NCBI GenBank assembly: GCA_021442155.1
Contig: CM038221.1
Coordinates: 80,182,494 to 80,246,493 of the forward strand
Direction of reading: 5' to 3'
Length of the DNA: 64,000 nt
From: Cymbidium sinense
Lineage: Eukaryota > Streptophyta > Magnoliopsida > Asparagales > Orchidaceae
Shown: positions 11,140-24,301 of the stretch, piece after piece
Position numbering within the stretch: position 1 is the stretch's first letter
How the letters are laid out: every line of letters begins with the position of its first letter
The notes under the pieces: model-generated
What the model saw: the letters and a program-made list of their open reading frames with translations, nothing else
Databases searched by the model: none
What the model was told of the DNA's origin: nothing
Translations under genes and position numbers: made by a program

Positions 11140-12793
11140 TTTTTTTTCAGCTTTTTATATTCTCATTGAAAGCATCATCTAATTCTTCATAAGAAATATC
11201 TTTACATATCTCACTTGTAGAATCCACATCAGCCATAAGACGTATATTTGCTTCTTCATCTATAGTGTCATCACTTGATTCTTCTGAATCAGAGTTTTCC
11301 CAAAGTGCCCTTTTCTTTTTCTTCTAAGGCATTTTATTTATCTAAGACTTCTTTCATTCAACTTTTTCTTTTCGACTAAGTCTGGACACTCACCTCTTAC
11401 ATGACAGAGCTTTTTACAATTGAAGCATACTATTCCTTCTCTTGCATTCAATCTCATAGTAGGCAATTTATGAATTTTAGATTTTCCATATCTGTTCTTT
11501 TTCTTTCTGATCATATTTCTTAGCCTTTTTGAAAGCAAAGCAATCTCATCACTATCAGCATCTGAACATGAGAAATTTTCTTCATAACTACCTTCCACCT
11601 GCAAAGCAATTAATTTATCTTTATTTTTCTTTTGGAAAGAGTCATTTTGACCCCTTTGTGCTATAAATTGTTCATGTGCTATCAAGGAACCAAGAAGTTG
11701 ATCAAGTGTATAAGTAGTTAAATCCTTAGCTTCACTAATAGTAGTAACTTTTGCATCCCAATCTTTTGAAAGGTATCTTAAAATTTTATAAACTAAATCT
11801 TGATTTTTATACTTTCTTTTAAGTGAATATAAGGTATTTATAATTTTCATCAAGCAAATATACATATCAGAAATACTTTCATGACAGAAATTTTTACAAT
11901 TGAAACATACTATTCCTTCCCTTGCATTCAATCTTTTAGTTAGTAATTTATGAATTTTAGATTTTCATACCTGTTATTTTTCTTTCTGATCATATTTCTT
12001 AGCCTTTTAAAAGCAAAGCAATCTCATCACTATTAGCATCTGAACATGAGGAATTTTCTTCACAACATTCTTCCACCTACAAAGCAATTAATTTTTCTTT
12101 ATTTTTCTTTTAGAAAGAGTCATTTTGATCCCTTCATGTTATAATCTGTTCATATGCTATCAAGAAACCAAGAAGTTGATCAAGTATATAAGTAATTAAA
12201 TTCTTAGCTTCACTAATAGTAGTAACTTTTGCATCCCAATCTTTTGGAAGGTATCTTAAAATTTTAAAAACTAAATATTGATTTTTATACTTTGTTTCAA
12301 GTGGATACAAGGTATTTATAATTTTCATGAAGCGGGTATACATATCAGAAATACTTTCATTCGGTAACATGCAAAATAATACATATTCATGTACTAACCT
12401 ATTTATATGAGCATCTTTAACTTTGTTAATACCTTCATAAGTAAGAATCAATTTATCCCATATTTCTTTTACAGTAGTAAGCATTGAAATTCCTATGTAA
12501 TCATCAAAAAGTAAAGCATAATAAAGTATGTTATAAGCCTTTGCATTTAATTCATCCAATTCTCTTTGATAAGCAAACCATGCATCAAAAGATTTATCAA
12601 CTTTTAAACCATTTGTATCAATAGTAGGTGTGTGATATTAATGTGTCAACATTTGCCATACTCTAGAATCTTGTCCATGAATAAAACTACTAATGCTATT
12701 TTTTCAATAATCAAATGGAACATTACCAAGTAAAGATGGTCTATGTGAAGATTGTCCTTCAAGTAGTGCACCTTTAGTTAAAACTTGTTCCAT
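11140..12793 (-). pseudogene. Copia gag remnant (UBN2 family) with internal duplication
   Basis: The minus-strand frame appears to start at ATG 12793-12791, 57 bases inside the LTR edge. It runs through a UBN2-type gag: LTYEGINKVKDAHINRL, LPNESISDMYTRF, KILRYLPKDWDAKVT. Open stretches are 12559-12134 and 11931-11338. The zinc knuckle CFNCKKLCHVRGEC (CX2CX4HX4C) lies near 11400-11445. About 478 bases are repeated in tandem (11405-11882 and 11883-12360), so the SISDMY...zinc-knuckle part occurs twice. The first knuckle is cut after CFNCKNFCH, where the second SISDMY begins. Gag packages element RNA in the cytoplasm; the duplication and stops make a functional protein unlikely. Confidence 0.87.
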
Positions 12794-12821
12794 AGTAATC
12801 TAACTGAGGGATGTTAAATAA

Positions 12822-12850
12822 TAATTAGAGCTAAGGCTTTGACAATAATT
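12822..12850 (-). other. Degenerate primer-binding site
   Basis: Just inside the LTR edge, the plus strand reads AGAGCTAAGGCTTTGACAAT. This is a decayed form of the reversed initiator-tRNA-Met site (GCTCTGATACCA) usual for copia elements. The matching site at 18615-18634 is better preserved. Confidence 0.55.
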
Positions 12851-15776
12851 GTTATTTAGCTATAGCACCCAAGAGGGGCAAGGTGGGGGGTGGGGCGTGA
12901 ATTGGGTTTTTTTTAAAAAAATCAAAATTTACATTTAATTTTTTGTATAGGAATTAAGCCTTCAAAAATGATTATGCTTGAATGAATTAAAACAACAATC
13001 AACCATAGTATAGAAAAGTAAAGTAAAAAAATAAAGAAAGAGAACACAAAAAATTTTACGTGGTTCAGCCTAACCCCAAAAATTGGCCTATGCCCACGCC
13101 TAACCACCCAGGCTAGGAATTCACTAAATCAAAGTTGACATTACAACAATTCTCCCGTACCCTCCTTCATGAGCAAACACAACCCAACATTTTATTTTCC
13201 ATAATGGGCAAATACAACCCAACAACGTACTTTCTTTAATCACCAAGTACAACCCAACATGAAAACAAGAAAGAGGAATATGCAAGTATCTAACTCTAAA
13301 TTTAAATGTATTTTGCTCTCACAATCCAACTACAACAACATTAAGTCAAGTGAAAAAAATAAGAAAGAGAGTCCACTTTAATTTGTATTTAAAACTGAAA
13401 GTAATGATTAAGCATGAAAGATGTATATGATGCAAGTAAATCTTTAAAATGTTTGAACAGAATTATAAGAACATGATATCAAAGTGATTTAGTTGATGAT
13501 CTAAAGTGTGGCACAACAATGATTTGAAAAATAAACCAATCAAATTTTATATAGATACTTGAGTTTAGAAAAGATCAAATGAATATGCAATATTAAAGCA
13601 CATACACTCAAATGAAGTCTCTTTTAAAAGTATTATCACATATGTGAAATATGAGACAATTTAAAGAAAAGAAAACTTGCTACTCACAACAATTCTATAA
13701 TAAACAATCAACACAAAAGTAATCTCACTTAAGGATATGTAAGAATGAATAAGAGAGAAGAATCTGTAACCACAAAATATTATCCAAACATATGCAAAGC
13801 TTTCAGCCAACTTAAAAAGGTGTATTAATAGGTGAGTAAAGCACAAAATAAATTGACCAAATACTAAGGAATCTTAAGCCAAGAAATAAATCAAGGTCTC
13901 ACACAAGAGTAGCAACAAAAATAAAATTAAATGAACCTTGGATAGCTCTAAGCCAAGATGAATTTCCACAAATACTCCAACTTCTTTTGAACAATCTTCA
14001 AGGCAATCACTTGTAAGTTAAAGGATGTAAGGATGATGAAGAGATTAGCACTTGATTCACTAAGAAAGATCTCCATGAAATTTTGCAAGAATTCGACCAA
14101 GTGAGGAGAAAAGTATAAGAAGAATTAACTTAGTCTTAAGAACATTATATATAAGAGAAGGAGACTTGAGGGGTTAGCCAAAAGGATAAAAATAGGAGGA
14201 AAAATACTTTAAGAATTAATTTAACATAAGCCAATCAAAATAAAAATTAATTTGCATGAGGAAGAATTCAACCAAGCTAAATACCAGGGAAATATTATTT
14301 GAAAAAATTGTTTGATTTAAATCAATCAAATTAAATTTCAAATTGCAAGATAAAGAGTTTGACCAAGGTAAAGAAGAGAGAAATCCTATTTGGTAAGTAA
14401 TTCAATTTGAATCAACCAAATTTAATTTAATTTAGCATGATGAAAAAAATTAGCCAAGGCACTATGGAGGGAAAATTAAAATGGAAAGATATTTAAATTG
14501 AATCAATTCATCACATGACATGATCTATAATGTAATTAGAAAGTTAATTGACATGGGGGTTGGCCAAGAGAGAGAAAAGAGAAAGTGAATTTTAAAATTT
14601 AACTTATATATCATGACTCCAATTAATTAGCTAATTAGAAGGGGTTAATTCAAATTTTAATTAATTTAATTAAGCATGTGATGGGGTAGACCAAAGAGGT
14701 TTCCATGAGGGGATTCAATTAGGATTAACATGTAATATCATGGAATATTCAATCAATTAATCTTGATTGAAATAATGAGGAAAGATATGATTCTTAAGCA
14801 TATTAAATTAAATCCAAAAAAATTAATGAATTTCGGAAAATCTAGTTACCAAAAATATATTAGATCTATTTTGATGCACTCAAATAAAATTAAATGATGA
14901 TGAATGAGATTTTTGGAGATTTCCAATTGAAATCATCATGTGAATAATTTGAATTGAATTAAGGGTATGGCCAACCATAGATGGTTTCCAAAAATAAACA
15001 TTCAAAAAGGAAAGAGGATAATTCTATACCTTATTTTAATTGAATCTGAATTAATTAAATAAATTTAAATTAATTAAAATTAGATTAATTAAAATAGCAT
15101 ATGATCAACCACAAATATTCCATAAAGAACAAGGTTCAAATTAACACATGTGAATAAGAGAATATTCAATTTGAATTAAAAATAATTTAAATTTAAGATT
15201 CAAATAAATAAGTTTTTTTATTAATTTAGCAAAAGATGGAATAATTACGAAAATAATTTGAATTGCTCTCACATTATTTTTTTTTTCAAATAATCATGAA
15301 AACTTTTGGCCAAAAAGGTTTAGGATGATAGACAGGATAAGAGAGAGAATATTAGGATAATATAAGAGAGAAAAATAATACATTGAATAATTTTTTGGAT
15401 AACTTAGATTTATGCATTGAACAATAATTGGAATAAGGTTTATGCATTTAGTTCACATTATCCAAAAGGGATAATTTGAAGAATAATTATAAATATAAAA
15501 TGTAGAATTTATGAATAATTCTAAAATAACTTATTTTAAAATGAATGAATGATTTCTTTTATTTTAGTGAGCTTTTCATTTGCCTTAATATAATTAATCC
15601 TAGAAAAATTCTCACCCACTTCAAGTCCAATAGCTTTAGCACCCTAAATTGACTGAAAAATCTGGAGTTGAAAGATTTTCCTACACACTTGAATTTAACT
15701 TGATTAGTAGTATTTTAACACATGTTTGTTATCATAAAAATCAATCTCATATGAGGTGGAGCTCATGAATTCAACA
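12850..15776 (-). mobile_element. Copia LTR 1, 2.9 kb, shared between two internal regions
   Basis: The plus strand begins TGTTATTTAGCTATAGCACC and ends CATGAATTCAACA. The primer-binding site of the left element lies on its left and the reversed polypurine tract of the right element (TCTCTCCCATTTTGATGATG) on its right. It aligns by eye with the LTR at 18633-21510 over its length, including the AGGCTAGGAATTCACTAAAT box near 13112 and the CTTAAGCATATTAAATTAAA stretch near 14792. It acts as 5' LTR of the left internal region and 3' LTR of the right one. No coding function is seen. Confidence 0.8.
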
Positions 15777-17220
15777 ATCTCTCCCATTTTGATGATGACA
15801 ATCCTATGTTGGTGTTAAATAGTGATTAAGGTGCAAAGTCTCCTTTCATCGACCTTTGGAAATATAATTTACATTAAAGAGAAATTATAGCAAGTAAATA
15901 AATAATATTTTAAATAATTTAACATTTTTAAACAAAATAAAACAAGAATACAACATGAGTATAACATGAAAAACTCCCCATAAAACTATGCATCATAAAG
16001 AGAAATAAAATCAAAGAAAACCAACATACTATTTTTCCTTCTTTTGACAACATCAAAAAGTTTTAAAAATGAATAGCAATAAAATTATATGCTTGGATCT
16101 AATATGCATCTTAGGATACAAAATCTTTCTTCGGGTAATTATTTAGTAAAACTATTAGCAATTTGCAAATCTATGCTAATAAAATCAATATTAACATCTC
16201 CTTCACTAACATGATCCTGAATAAAATGATACCTTATTTCTATGTGTTTAGTTCTAGAGTGTTGGTTAGAATTTTTTATCAAACAAATTGCACTAGTGTT
16301 ATCACACTTTATAAGAATGTGATTTAGTTTATGTCCAAAATCTTCTAATTATTACTTCAACCAAATAACCAAAGCTTCCATGACTATAAGCTCGCTTGTG
16401 AGCTATGGAGATCTATTTTTTAGATGACCAAGATACTAAAGATGATTCTAAAATTAGCATGTCCCTAATGTACTTTTTCTATCTATTTTACATCCTACAA
16501 AGTCAATAATAAAATAAACAATTTAATCACATGAAAGTGAATTTTTAGGATACCACAAACCTAACCTAGAAGTGCTAATAAAATAATGAAAGATATGTTT
16601 AATAGGAGTTAAATGAGATTCTTTTGGAGCACCCTGAAAATGAGCACATAAACATGGATCAAACATAATATCAGTCCTACTAGCAGCAAGATACAAAAGA
16701 GAACAAATCATACTTTTATAAAGTTTTTTATCAACAATTTTTTCTGACTCATCTAAATCATGTTTATTAGAGGGGATCATGGAAGTCTTACTAAATTTAA
16801 ATTTTTCATATTAAACCTTTCTATCAAATCATTTGTGTACTTAGTTTGATAAATAAAAGTACTTTTTTCTTGTTGTTTTACTTGAAGCCCCCAGACACAA
16901 TTGAGTTCACCCATCATACTCATTTCAAATTCCTTAGACATCAAAGATGAAAACTCAACACATAATGACTCATTTGTACTACCAAATAAAATGTCATCCA
17001 CATAAATCTAAGTAATGATCAAGTCATCACCTAAATACTAATGAAATAGTGTGGTATCTACTCTACCATTCCTAATGTCATGATCTATAAAAAAGCTACT
17101 CAATCTATAATACATAGCTCTAAAAGCTTATTTCAATCCATACAATGCTTTCTTCAATTTAAAAAATGTTCAGGAAAATCCACATGTGATACACCGGATG
17201 ACTTAATTCTAATGAATGAA
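15777..17220 (-). pseudogene. Copia pol remnant, RT and RNase H only
   Basis: Minus strand. 17165-16777 is reverse transcriptase: KKALYGLK, then the copia catalytic motif IYVDD followed by ILFGSTNESL (near 16970-17010), and EFEMSMMGELN. 16780-16523 gives the connection and RNase H start (YLAASRTDIMF, FQGAPKESHL, GLWYPKNS). Weaker RNase H traces continue towards 16150. Between the gag tail (about 17290) and this RT there is no integrase and no protease, so an internal deletion has fused gag to the middle of RT. The polypurine tract lies at 15777-15795. Compared with 8490-11060, this is a deletion derivative of the same family. Stops at 16775 and elsewhere also break it. Confidence 0.85.
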
Positions 17221-17289
17221 ACATGTGAATGTAATATACTACAAGAATCTATTTTTGCAAAGTAATAAATTTTCCTTTTTCAACTTCTC

Positions 17290-18577
17290 CATAAGTATTG
17301 ATTGATTTAATAAAGCATCATTCTTTGCATTTAAATTAACAGATTCTTTTCTAAAGTGAAGCATGCATTTATAAAAAAAAATTCTTTTTATAGAGTATTA
17401 AATTTTCTTTTCTTCTTTTTATATTCTCATTGAAGGCATCATCTAATTTTTCAAAAGAAATATCTTCACATATCTAACTTGTAGAATCCACATCAGCCAT
17501 AAGACATATATTTTCATCTTCCTCCATAGTGCCATTACTTGCTTCTTCTAAATCAGAGTTTTCCCAAAGTGCTCTTTTCTTTTTCTTCAACGACTTTTTA
17601 TTTTTCAAAGACTTCTTTCTTTCAACTTTTTCTTTTTCAGCTACTGGACACTCACCTCTTACATGTCTGGGCTTTTTGCAATTGAAGCATATTATTTCTT
17701 CTCTTGCATTCAATCTTTTAGTAGGTTATTTATGTATTTTAGATTTTGCATAACCTTGCCTTTTCTTTTTGATCATATTTCCTAGCATATTTGAAAGAAA
17801 AGCAATCTCATCACTATGAGCATCTAAATATGAGGATTTTTCTTCACAATTGTCTTCCACCTACAAAACAATTAATTTTCCTTTCTCTTTCTTTTGGAAA
17901 GAGACATTTTGATCCCTTTGTGCAATAACTTGTTCATATGCTATTAAGGAACCAAGAAGCTGATCAAGTGTATAAGTACTTAAATCGTTTACTTCACTAA
18001 TAGCAGTAACATTTTCATCCCAATCGTTTGGAAGGCATCTTAAAATTTTATAAACTAAATCTTAATTTTTATACTTTCTTCCAAGTGAATACAAGGTATT
18101 TATAATTTTCATGAAGCAAGTATACATATCAAAAATACTTTCATTTGGTAACATGTGAAATAATTCATATTCATGCACTAACCTTTTTATATTGGCATCT
18201 TTGACTTCATTAGTACCAACATAAGTAAGAATCAATTTATCCCATATTTCTTTTGCAATAATAAGCATGGAAATTCTCATGTAATTATCAGGAAGTAAAG
18301 CATAATAAAGAATGTTACAAGCCTTTGCATTTGATTCATCCAATTCTCTTTTATAAGAAAACCATTAATCAAAAGGTTTATCAACTTTTAAACCATTTGT
18401 ATCAATAGTGGGTGTATGATGTTGATGTGTCAATATATGCCACATTCCATAATCTTGTACATGAATAAAAGTAGTAACACAAATGTTTCAATAATCAAAT
18501 GGAACATTATCAAGTAAATGTGGTATATGTGTAGATTGTCTTTTAGGTAGTGCACCTTTAGATAAAACTTGTGTCAT
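17290..18577 (-). pseudogene. Copia gag, nearly continuous (UBN2 plus zinc knuckle)
   Basis: The frame starts at ATG 18577-18575 (MTQVLSKGALPK), 56 bases inside the LTR edge. It runs with only a few stops: TGA replacing the Trp of the usual FDYW motif, a TAA near 18365, and others near 18062, 17865 and 17730. Conserved parts are LTYVGTNEVKDANIKRL, LPNESIFDMYTCF, ILRCLPNDWDENVT and SLIAYEQVIAQR. The zinc knuckle CFNCKKPRHVRGEC lies near 17635-17690, followed by a Lys-rich stretch (17474-17640) and an acidic end. It has one copy of each part, unlike the duplicated gag at 11140-12793, and so serves as the reference for it. The protein would coat element RNA. Confidence 0.87.
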
Positions 18578-18611
18578 AGCAATCAAACTCAAGGATGTTA
18601 AGCCACAAATT

Positions 18612-18634
18612 GAGCTAGGCTCTAATACTAATTG
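18612..18634 (-). other. Copia primer-binding site
   Basis: The plus strand reads AGCTAGGCTCTAATACTAAT beside the LTR tip, i.e. reversed ATTAGTATTAGAGCC. This is two changes from the canonical TGGTATCAGAGC tRNA-Met primer site and is correctly placed next to the LTR starting at 18633. Confidence 0.7.
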
Positions 18635-21510
18635 TTATTCATCTATATCACCCTTGGATTTTTAAAAATAATTTCCTAAAACTTAATTTTTAATATTTTG
18701 TATAAGACTTAATCCTTTAATGACTATGTTTTAATGAAACATAGAAATAATATATAATAGCATAGAAAAGTAAAGTGTAGAATAATAAAGAAATAGAACA
18801 TAGAGCTTTTTATGTGGTTGGGCCAAACCCTATAAATTGGTCTACGTTAAAGCTAGCCACCCAGGCTAAGAATTCACTAAATCAAAGTTGAGATTATAAC
18901 AAATCTCCCATACTCTCCATCAAGGATAACTACAACCCAACACCATACTTTTCTTAATGGATAAGTACGACCAAACAATGTACTTTTCTAAATGGGCAAG
19001 TACAACCCAACAAGAAAATAAGAATGTGGAATATAAATGTATCTAACTTCAATATAAAAGTATTTTGCTCTCACAACCCAACTATAATAATATTAAGGTA
19101 AGTGAAAAAAAATAAGATAGAGAGCTCAGTTTAATTTATATTTAAAATTGAAAGTAATGATTAAGCATAAAAGATGTTTATGATGTAACTGAATCTTTAA
19201 AATATTTGAAAAAAAATTATAAGAACATGAAATCAAAGTGATTTAGTTGATGATCTAATGTGTGGAATAATAATGATTTGAAAACTAAACCAATAAATTT
19301 TTATATGGAGAGTTGAGTTTAAAAAAGATTAAATGAATATGCAATATTAAAGCACATACACTCAAATGAAGTCTCTTTTTAAAGAACTATCACATATGCA
19401 AAAGAAGAGACAATTCAAAGAAAAAGAAAACTTTCTACTCACAATATTCTATCTGAAATAATCAACACAAAATTAATCTCACTTAAGGATATGTAAGAAT
19501 GAAGAAGAGAGAAGAATTTGTAACACAACTTTATCCACCACATGCAAACCTTCCAGCCAACTTAAAAAGGTGTATGAATAGATGAGTTAAGCATAAAATA
19601 AATTGACCAAATACCAGGAAATCTTAAGCCAAAAAAGTGATTAAGGTCTCACAAAAGAATAGCAACAAAAATAAAATTAAATCAATCTTAAATAGCTCTC
19701 AACCAAGATGAATTTCCACCAATCCTCAAACTTTTTTGTGCAATCTTCAAGGCAACCACTTTGGAAGATGGAAAGATGATGAAGAGAATAACACTTGATT
19801 CACCAAGAAAAAAGTCCAAGAAAAATTAACCTGGAGAAGGAGACTAGAGGGGTTGGCCAAAGGGTTGAGAATAGGAGAAAAAACACTTTAGGAATTAATT
19901 TAACTTAAGCCAATCAAAATAAAAATTAATTTGCATGAGGAAGAATTTGGCCAAGGTAAATAGAAGGGAAATTTTATTTAGAAGGATGGTTTGATTTGAA
20001 TCAATTAAATTGGATTTGCATGACGAAGAGTTCAACCAAGGCAAAGATGAGGGGATCTTATTTTGTAAGTGATTCAATTTGAATCAACCAAATTTGGTTT
20101 ATTTTAGCAAGATGAAAAAATCGGCCAAGGTACCATGGAGGAAAAATTAAATTAGAATATATTTAAATTGAATCAATTTATCACATGACATAATTCCAAT
20201 GTAATTAGGAAGTTAATTGACATGAGGGTTGGCCAAGAGAGAGAAAAGAGAAGTTGAATTTAAAATATTAGCATATATATCATGACTCCAATTAATTTGC
20301 TATGAAAAATGGATTAACTCAAATTTTAATTAATTTAATTAAGCATGTGATGGGGTCGGCCAAGGAGATTTCCATGAGGGGTTCAATTATGATTAAATGT
20401 AACATCATAGAATATTCAATCAATTAATTCATATTGAAAGAAAGAGGGAAAGATATGATTCTTAAGCATACTAAATTAAATCCAAAGGAATTAATGAATT
20501 TCAAAGCTAGTTATCAAAAATATATTAGATCTATTTTAATGCACTCAAATCAAATTAAATGATGATGAATCAGAATTTTGGAGACTTCAAATTGATAATC
20601 ATTATGTGAATAATTTGAATTAAATTAAGGGTATGGTCAGACATGGATGGTTTCCAAAATAAACATTTATAAAAGGAAAGAGGATAATTCTATGGCTTCT
20701 TTTAATTATGAACTAACTTAAATTAATTTAAGTTAGTTTAATTAAAATACCATATATAGCATATGGTCATCCACAAATATTCCATAAAGAACACGGTTCA
20801 AGTTAACACATGTGAATAACAGAATATTCAATTTGAATTCAAAATAATTTTAATTAAAGATTTAAATAAATGAGTTTTTTTGTTAATTTAAAAAAGGATG
20901 GAAAATTACAAAAATAATTTGAATGACTCTCACATGATTTATTTTGCAAATAATGATGAAAACATTCGGCCAAAAAGGTTTAGGATAACAAATAGGATAT
21001 GAGAGAGAAAGCTAGGATAATAAGAGAGAGAAAAATAATACATTGAATGATTTCTAGATAATTTAGATTTATGCATTGAACAAACAGATAATGAACATGA
21101 AGAAGCATGGAAATAATTTAATGAAATGTGAACTTAATTTAATTTGCATGAGAGCACAATAATTAGAATAAGGTTTATGCATTTAGTTCACATTATCCAA
21201 AATGGATAATATGAAGAATAATTGTAAATATGAAATGTAGAATTTATGAATAATTCTAAAATAAATTATTTTAAAATGAATGAATGATTTATTTTATTTT
21301 AGTAAAAAATGTTTGCTTTAATATAGTTAATCCTAAAAAAATTCTCACCCAATTCAAGTCCAATAGCTTTAGCATCTTGAATTAACTGAAGAACCTAAAG
21401 TTGAAGAATTTTTCTGCACACTTGAATTTAACTTGATTAGTAACATTTGAACATGTGTTTGTTATCGTCAAAAATTAATCTCATATAAGGTGGGGCTGAT
21501 GAAGTCAACA
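18633..21510 (-). mobile_element. Copia LTR 2, 2.9 kb (5' LTR of the array)
   Basis: The plus strand begins TGTTATTCATCTATATCACC and ends CTGATGAAGTCAACA. It is collinear with LTR 1 (12850-15776). It holds one stretch, around 21075-21165, that LTR 1 lacks or has shortened. It lies directly beside a primer-binding site, so it is the 5' LTR of the minus-strand element. No 5-bp target duplication is evident between its outer edge (ATGTA) and the left end of the array. Confidence 0.8.
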
Positions 21511-22011
21511 ATGTATGTTAGAAAAAAATATGTGATGCCTTGAAACTGTTATTGCTATTATAGTGCTATTAGGCTAATTATTTGTGTAAAATATTATGCT
21601 TAAATTATATATTACATATTAAGTGTGTAGTTGTATACATTGCATATAAAAATAAGCTAAGCCAAATAGAGACTAAGTATCGGATACACTTTAAAGCTCA
21701 CATCATAAATTGAACTTTGTATGGAATGGCTATATAAATCGGGTATTATAATTAGGAAGGGATGGATAAAGAAAACAAGCGAAGTGTTTTGGGTGTGTCC
21801 AACATAAAAAAAAGGATGTAAATCTACAATCATGAAAGTAGAAATAAAGCTAGATATGATTGGAAACTTATATATATTTTTATAATAAAATATATATATC
21901 TATTCTATCATTTGTAAAAAAATTATTTAAGTTTTTGTACCTAAAAATAAACTTTTCAAGGCATGTATGTGAGAATATAGTTAGTCTAATTGAAAGGTTG
22001 TTTGCTTAGTG
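21511..22011. other. No gene seen
   Basis: AT-rich spacer between two LTRs. It includes a TATATATA-rich patch (about 21870-21900). No coding frame or repeat unit that I recognise. Together with sequence after 24301 it forms the pre-insertion site of the solo LTR. Confidence 0.5.
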
Positions 22012-22016
22012 ATAAA

Positions 22017-24296
22017 TGTTAAGGGCCATAGCACCCAAGAGGGGGTGAATTGGGTATTTAAAAATATTTAAATTAAAACTTAATTTTAAACTTTATAGAA
22101 AAAGTTAGTTACGAATATAAATTATTTCTCATGAAAGTGTAAAACAACAAACCAGACTAAGTGTGAAAAAGTAAATCCAAAAAGTAAAAGACATCAAAAG
22201 TAAAAATACAAGATGCGCATAAATTTTTACGAGGTTCGGCCAAACCTGAAAATTAGTCTATGTCAATGCATAGTCATCCTGACTAAAAATTTACTAATAA
22301 AAATAGGATTATAGAGAATCTTTCAATATTTTCTTATGTCAAGCAAGTATAACCCCAATAACATACTTTCCTACACGTGCCAAGTACAACCTCAAAGATG
22401 ACTTTATAACATGGCAAGTATAATCCCAACTACGTACTTTCTTATACTGGGCAAGTACAACCCCAATAAATATGAAAACAAAAAAAAATACAATAAAGAA
22501 TATCTATCTCTTTGATCTAAAAAATGAATTTTGAACTCAAACTCGCTAAGCAATAACAAAATAAGTTTAACTTTGAATTACATACATGATTACTTACATA
22601 AATCAAAAATCAAAAATATGAAGAACTTGAATCAACAAAAAATGTTAAAGCCTTAGGAAAAGAATCTTCAACTTATAAAACACAACAATGACAATGTGAG
22701 ATATGTAAATCCTTGAAAGATGAATTGAAAAGAACTAGATAAAATAATATTTCATCAATGTAAAACAAAATCATTTTTATCACCAAAACCACTAATTTAA
22801 AAATCACATGGTTTGAAATCAAATTGCAACAATCTTACTCAAGTCCTTTTGGAAGAATGAAGATGAGAGCAAAAGGACTTAAAGGTGTATTCTCCAAAGT
22901 TGGATGATTGCATAAAGAAGATGAAGAAGATCTCTCTTTGAATTGATGTTGAAGATTTAAGCACAAAGGAAGGAAGGAGCTTAATCAATTGAACCTAAGA
23001 AAATTTTTGAAAGGTATTAGCCAAAGCTAATTTTTGTAAGAGAGATTAAGTCACGAAATTTACTCTTTTTAGAGTTTAATCCATGTAAAATTCGGCTAAG
23101 GCAATAAAGAAATAGAAGGAAAAATGGCATGAAAGTTGTTCAAGGAAATAAATTAAATTTTAAAAATTCATGCACATGTTAAAAAAAAATTAAAATAATG
23201 TGGCTGGCCAAAGCATGGGTCCAAGGAAGTTAAAAGTAGTTTACATAAATGAGTAAACTCTAATAAATGAAGATATCAAAAAGGGAATGGAATTTGAAAA
23301 TAAATAAATGCAATATTCAAATTTAAAATTTAAATAGATTAATTTATTAGAATTTTGTCCAAGGGGTATTTTCAAAAATAAATCAAAAACAAATTAATGC
23401 AATCTATCAATTATAAATCAAGGAGATTAAACAAGAGACAATTAAACTAATTTAAATTAATTTACATTAAATCAAATAAAATCAGATAAAGTTTGATAAA
23501 AATGTTTTAGTGGCTGGCCAAAGCATTCCTAAAGTGATTAATTCAACTTTGGAAATAATTAAAGATAATATTAAATTTACATATAAATAAATTTAAATAT
23601 GAAAAAAAAATTAAGAATGATTATAAGGCCATTCACACAAAATTTTTCATGCCAAAAACATCAAAAATCGGGCCATACATGAGGTTATATGAAAATCAAT
23701 TAAAATTATTAATATAGACGAGAAAATAAATGATAAGAGAGAAAGAAAAAGGATAATTTTGATAATTCAATATATAAACCATATAACAAGCTAAACTAAA
23801 TGGAAAAAATTATTGTATGCATGGAAATTAATTAATGAAGTAAAAAAATGAACTAAAATTAATTATAGATGCAATGGATAAGGCTAAAATAAATGTATGT
23901 AGTCATATTAGAAAATAATGCAAATTAAATATGGCAAACCTCTTTTAAAAATTAAAATAAATTAGATGAAAATGATTTAGAAATTTTTTTTCGTGAGCTT
24001 TAAATTATTTTATTTCACACGTTCTATCAAATTCTTAAACTACCCTAGTCTAGGCTGATATGACTTTTCAAATTTTGCTGAGCAAGCTAAGTTTGGTGAA
24101 TTTCTTGAAACACTTAAAATAAATTTTTAGTAGTTTCAATAATATATATTTGCCATCAATAAAATTTCAAATTAATAATAAAAAGCAAAATTATTTATGT
24201 AAATAAATTATCCAGCAAAGATATCGTTAGTCTTTATTACACAAGCTTTATTATCATCAAATCAAATGGTGAGATACATAATGGGTATACTCAACA
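22017..24296 (-). mobile_element. Solo copia LTR 3 with target-site duplication
   Basis: The block runs from TGTTAAGGGCCATAGCACCC to ATACTCAACA. It is bounded by ATAAA on both sides (22012-22016 and 24297-24301), a perfect 5-bp duplication. It shares with LTRs 1 and 2 the start box TAGCACCCAAGAGGGG, the GGTTCGGCCAAACC stretch and the repeated AAGTACAACCC motif. It is shorter and clearly more diverged. No internal coding region adjoins it, as expected after LTR-LTR recombination. Confidence 0.8.
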
Positions 24297-24301
24297 ATAA
24301 A

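Noticed and set aside
17080..17753. Plus-strand frames at 17080-17265 and 17529-17753
   Set aside because: Antisense shadows of minus-strand copia RT and of the Lys-rich gag region.
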